The notes under the pieces: generated by a model
Databases searched by the model: none
What the model was told of the DNA's origin: nothing
Seen by the model: only the letters and a program-made list of their open reading frames with translations
In this document: positions 61,557 to 64,000 of the stretch, piece after piece
How the letters are laid out: every line of letters starts with the position of its first letter
How positions within the stretch are numbered: the stretch's first letter is position 1
Assembly: GCA_030407315.1 (NCBI GenBank)
Contig: JALQPE010002268.1
Coordinates: forward strand, 1 to 64,000
Direction of reading: 5' to 3'
Origin: Asparagopsis taxiformis
Lineage: Eukaryota > Rhodophyta > Florideophyceae > Bonnemaisoniales > Bonnemaisoniaceae
Length of the DNA stretch: 64,000 nt
Program-made: the position numbers and the translations under genes

Positions 61557-64000
61557 ATGGCCTCTGAGAAGAGAAATCCAGCGAGCACCTCTGGGCGTCC
61601 CCTTCATGGTGAGCGGCGCAATGGGCTATTGCACATCGACCCATTCAAGATCAAAAGATATGTCGAGATTCGAGAAATCGACTACAGGCACGTCGATGTT
61701 ATTGCCGAGAGCATTCAGGTTTACGGCTACAATGACAACAACCCAATTACCGGTCGGATCATTGCCGGTGAGGTAGAGGTGCTGGATGGTGCGCATCGTT
61801 CGAAAGCTGTAATCAAGCTCATAGAGAACGGTGAGCTTCCGCGTGATTTCACTGTTCCTATGATTGAAGAAGAAGTCGACATATCTCCGATTACAAGTGC
61901 TGCTTTCCTTCTAGATAGTGTGAAAGCATCAAACGCGAACGATATGGCATCCAGGCAGAAGAGGATGACTTTCATTGAGTACCTGAATCTTACTTTGGAT
62001 CTTAGAGATGGGTACTGGGAGCGAAACGCAGGTGAAAAACAAGGAAGCTCAAGCATGGTTACAATTCGCGACGTGAATATGCCATCCATTAGGCGATGGC
62101 TCGCCGTGGGATCTCAGCGCGAAGATTTGGCAGAAACTGTGCTGAGGCAGCCACAGTACGAGAGTTGCTTGTCAATTCTTCGTGTGCTTCGCCCCTACAG
62201 TCGCATAGAAGAACCCAATCCCAAAATGGTTCGCTGTCTGTGGCAGTTGTTCTGTATTGTATGGGGAAGGCCGGTGGAAGTTCAGAACAATTTTGCGATG
62301 AAGGAGTTTCCCACATCTCTCGAGAAAAGAGCATCAGTCGGCGAGCAGTTGTTTGGGATGTCTACAAGTGGTGAAATTGCTTCTCCATTGTGTCGCGAAG
62401 TCCTCACCTGTGAGTATTTTCGTTCTGGAAGAAGTGCACAGGGTAGAACATTAACAGAAGAAGACAAAGTATTTGGAAGGCTGATGTTTATGATTTCATT
62501 TGTGCACATTGCCCTCACTAGACGCAGAAATGCACCCATTCGCCGGGGTAGGAAGCGTCGTAGAACTGGGAGGGATACAGAGACTTCTACATTCGCCCCT
62601 TTCCAGCGCACAAGAGCAAACGGAGAGTCTGTGGGTGTCGTTTTGGAAAGGGTCATGTCTGCCTGGGATACAACAGCGATGATTCTGGGCTTCGAAAGCG
62701 CCTACATGATGTGTCGCCCATACATGGTTTTCGACTCTGAGAAATTCCAATTCATCTGTCTTGCTAATCGTACTGACGGGTGGGCACATCCTGACCACTA
62801 CTCAGATCTTCTGCTTCCGTCCCCGGTAGTGAAACTCCGCGAGAATGCAGGTTATCCAGGCACTTTGGATATCTCTGTTGATGCAAGGTTGAGGTCTTTG
62901 ACAGAAGCCGTACTAGTGTCTGTGTATGACTGTATGATAGGCATTGATGTATTCGGATCAAGTACGAACCAGATGGAAGGGCTGCGCACTAAATTTTTCC
63001 ATCAGCCTGACCGGTTCGGATTGAACGCCTTCATCGAAGCAAGAATAGAACAATCCATCGCATTGGATGGTCACGAAAGACTCAAGGTATGGAAGAACTG
63101 GAACCGTGAAATGCGTGTGAAGCCAGTTGATGTCTGCGACTTGAAAATTCTCTACGAGACTGAACAGCGCAACGCAGCATCCAGATCTCTTTCTCGAGAA
63201 AGAGATCGTCTTGAGTCGAATGAATCAATGCAGCACAGCACTCGCCGTTTAGGTACAGGTGGAAGGAAACCTACCAATGACTCTGGATCCCAGTATACAT
63301 CCAGCATGGATGGGAGGGCTTCGTCCGCAATGGACACGGTTATGCAAGATGTTGCGGAGGATACACCGTCAGCGGAGGCAGTGGGTGAGGAAGAGGGGGT
63401 ACCGGATCATATTGTGCAATTGAAAAAGGTCATGAAGAGATTTTGCGTGGCTTACAACTGTACAGCCTCGAGGTTAGTGCACCAGGTTAACACTGATTCC
63501 ATTGGCATGCTTTCAGGGAATACTATTGATGGACAAGCACAACTTGTGCTCACCGATCCACCCTTCAACACGCGGAGGGAGAAAGGCAAGACCAATTCAG
63601 ACTATGATGACATCAATAGCGCACAAATGTTTCGTACTGGAAAGGACATTTCTCGAATGCTGCGCCCTGGAGGACATGCCCTGATATTTTCCAGTATCAA
63701 ACAGTTGGTTGGGTGGGGAGAAGCTCTTCAAAATGCAGAAAGCGGGGAACAATCCATGCGTACAGACGATGTTCCTCTCATTCTAAGCCGTCGTCCCTAC
63801 GTATTCATCCAAAACCCAATGAACAAATCGTGTTCATTACACAACATTCACGAGTTTGTTGTGCACAGTTTCAAACGTGGGATGGGAGCTGCCGCGTTTG
63901 AAATGGTTGATTATTCTTTGCATAACCGTGACCTTTCACGACATCCAGGGTACGTGAACGCAATCGACAACTGCCCAAAGCTCGGACCTGGTGAGTCATT
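61557..64000 (+). CDS. ParB-like/beta-class DNA methyltransferase protein, 3' truncated by the window
   Basis: This open frame runs from the ATG at 61557 to the last base without a stop (at least 814 aa). Residues about 20-110 are ParB-like: IDPFKIKRYVEI, NNPITGR, and EVLDGAHRSKAV with D-G-A-H-R at 77-81. A conserved FIEYLNLTLDLRDGYW block follows, then a long middle region with a GRKRRR basic cluster. A block around LERVMSAWDTTAM...CRPYMVFDSE is shared with the proteins at 27089 and 54730. The methyltransferase domain begins near 640: LVLTDPPFN (DPPF at 667-670), LRPGGHALIFSS, and a VPLILSRRPYVFIQNP strand that matches the 27089/28873 protein. Motif I and any SET domain would lie beyond the window. 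The likely reaction is N6-adenine or N4-cytosine DNA methylation. Confidence 0.8.
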   Translation, partial: MASEKRNPASTSGRPLHGERRNGLLHIDPFKIKRYVEIREIDYRHVDVIAESIQVYGYNDNNPITGRIIAGEVEVLDGAHRSKAVIKLIENGELPRDFTVPMIEEEVDISPITSAAFLLDSVKASNANDMASRQKRMTFIEYLNLTLDLRDGYWERNAGEKQGSSSMVTIRDVNMPSIRRWLAVGSQREDLAETVLRQPQYESCLSILRVLRPYSRIEEPNPKMVRCLWQLFCIVWGRPVEVQNNFAMKEFPTSLEKRASVGEQLFGMSTSGEIASPLCREVLTCEYFRSGRSAQGRTLTEEDKVFGRLMFMISFVHIALTRRRNAPIRRGRKRRRTGRDTETSTFAPFQRTRANGESVGVVLERVMSAWDTTAMILGFESAYMMCRPYMVFDSEKFQFICLANRTDGWAHPDHYSDLLLPSPVVKLRENAGYPGTLDISVDARLRSLTEAVLVSVYDCMIGIDVFGSSTNQMEGLRTKFFHQPDRFGLNAFIEARIEQSIALDGHERLKVWKNWNREMRVKPVDVCDLKILYETEQRNAASRSLSRERDRLESNESMQHSTRRLGTGGRKPTNDSGSQYTSSMDGRASSAMDTVMQDVAEDTPSAEAVGEEEGVPDHIVQLKKVMKRFCVAYNCTASRLVHQVNTDSIGMLSGNTIDGQAQLVLTDPPFNTRREKGKTNSDYDDINSAQMFRTGKDISRMLRPGGHALIFSSIKQLVGWGEALQNAESGEQSMRTDDVPLILSRRPYVFIQNPMNKSCSLHNIHEFVVHSFKRGMGAAAFEMVDYSLHNRDLSRHPGYVNAIDNCPKLGPGES

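Noticed and set aside
1..64000. Integrated viral genome (Maverick/Polinton or giant-virus fragment) as an explanation for the methyltransferase and oxygenase genes
   Set aside because: I see no capsid, packaging ATPase, family B polymerase or primase gene. The transposase, terminal inverted repeats and target duplication fit a DNA transposon.

Overview
The window is nuclear DNA of a eukaryote with few introns. Several single-exon ORFs exceed 700 codons, start contexts look Kozak-like, and there is a chromodomain Ty3/gypsy element, a SET domain and two DDE-type transposases. I found no operons or prokaryotic ribosome-binding sites and no certain tRNA or rRNA. A red alga is my best guess, but the sequence does not prove it. 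Nearly everything here is mobile or mobile-derived. Only about 5.5-8.2 kb looks like ordinary host genes, and those are interrupted.

Layout from left to right. (1) 1-9.8 kb is a decayed four-gene cluster: ParB-methyltransferase remnant (-), family A pseudogene (+), family B coiled-coil gene (-), palindromic ACAGTA arrays and a ParB-like pseudogene (-). Two host-like genes sit between two copies of the array. (2) 12.0-14.4 kb is a broken DUF7869-like gene, followed by GACAGCTGTC palindromes. (3) A Ty3/gypsy chromovirus starts near 15.5 kb and breaks off inside reverse transcriptase at 18,849. It resumes at 38,252 and runs to about 41.1 kb. (4) The split is caused by a 19.4-kb DNA transposon (18,850-38,251) with terminal inverted repeats and a 2-bp target duplication. 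It carries a ParB-like/2-oxoglutarate-oxygenase protein, a DNA methyltransferase-SET protein, a long coiled-coil protein related to family B, and a Plavaka/Tnp2-like transposase. (5) 44.4-48.3 kb is a second Tnp2-like transposase gene. (6) 48.6-54.2 kb is a smaller element with long inverted ends carrying a second ParB + oxygenase pair. (7) 54.7-64.0 kb is a better preserved copy of the four-gene cluster in the opposite orientation. It ends in a ParB-methyltransferase gene that runs off the window.

The recurring theme is a set of modular proteins: a ParB-like DNA-binding or nuclease-type domain (DGxHR motif) with either a beta-class DNA methyltransferase (DPPY/DPPF) or a 2OG-Fe(II) oxygenase (HxD...H). 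Family B coiled-coil proteins lie close to each methyltransferase gene. My inference is that these are DNA- or chromatin-modifying cargo of large eukaryotic transposons. ParB + N6/N4-methyltransferase fusions are known in bacteria and phages, which suggests a prokaryotic origin. Most reading-frame breaks in the window have the same sense, with the downstream frame one base back. This points to single-base deletions, assembly deletion errors, or less likely programmed frameshifting. All functional statements rest on motifs read by eye; no database search was run.
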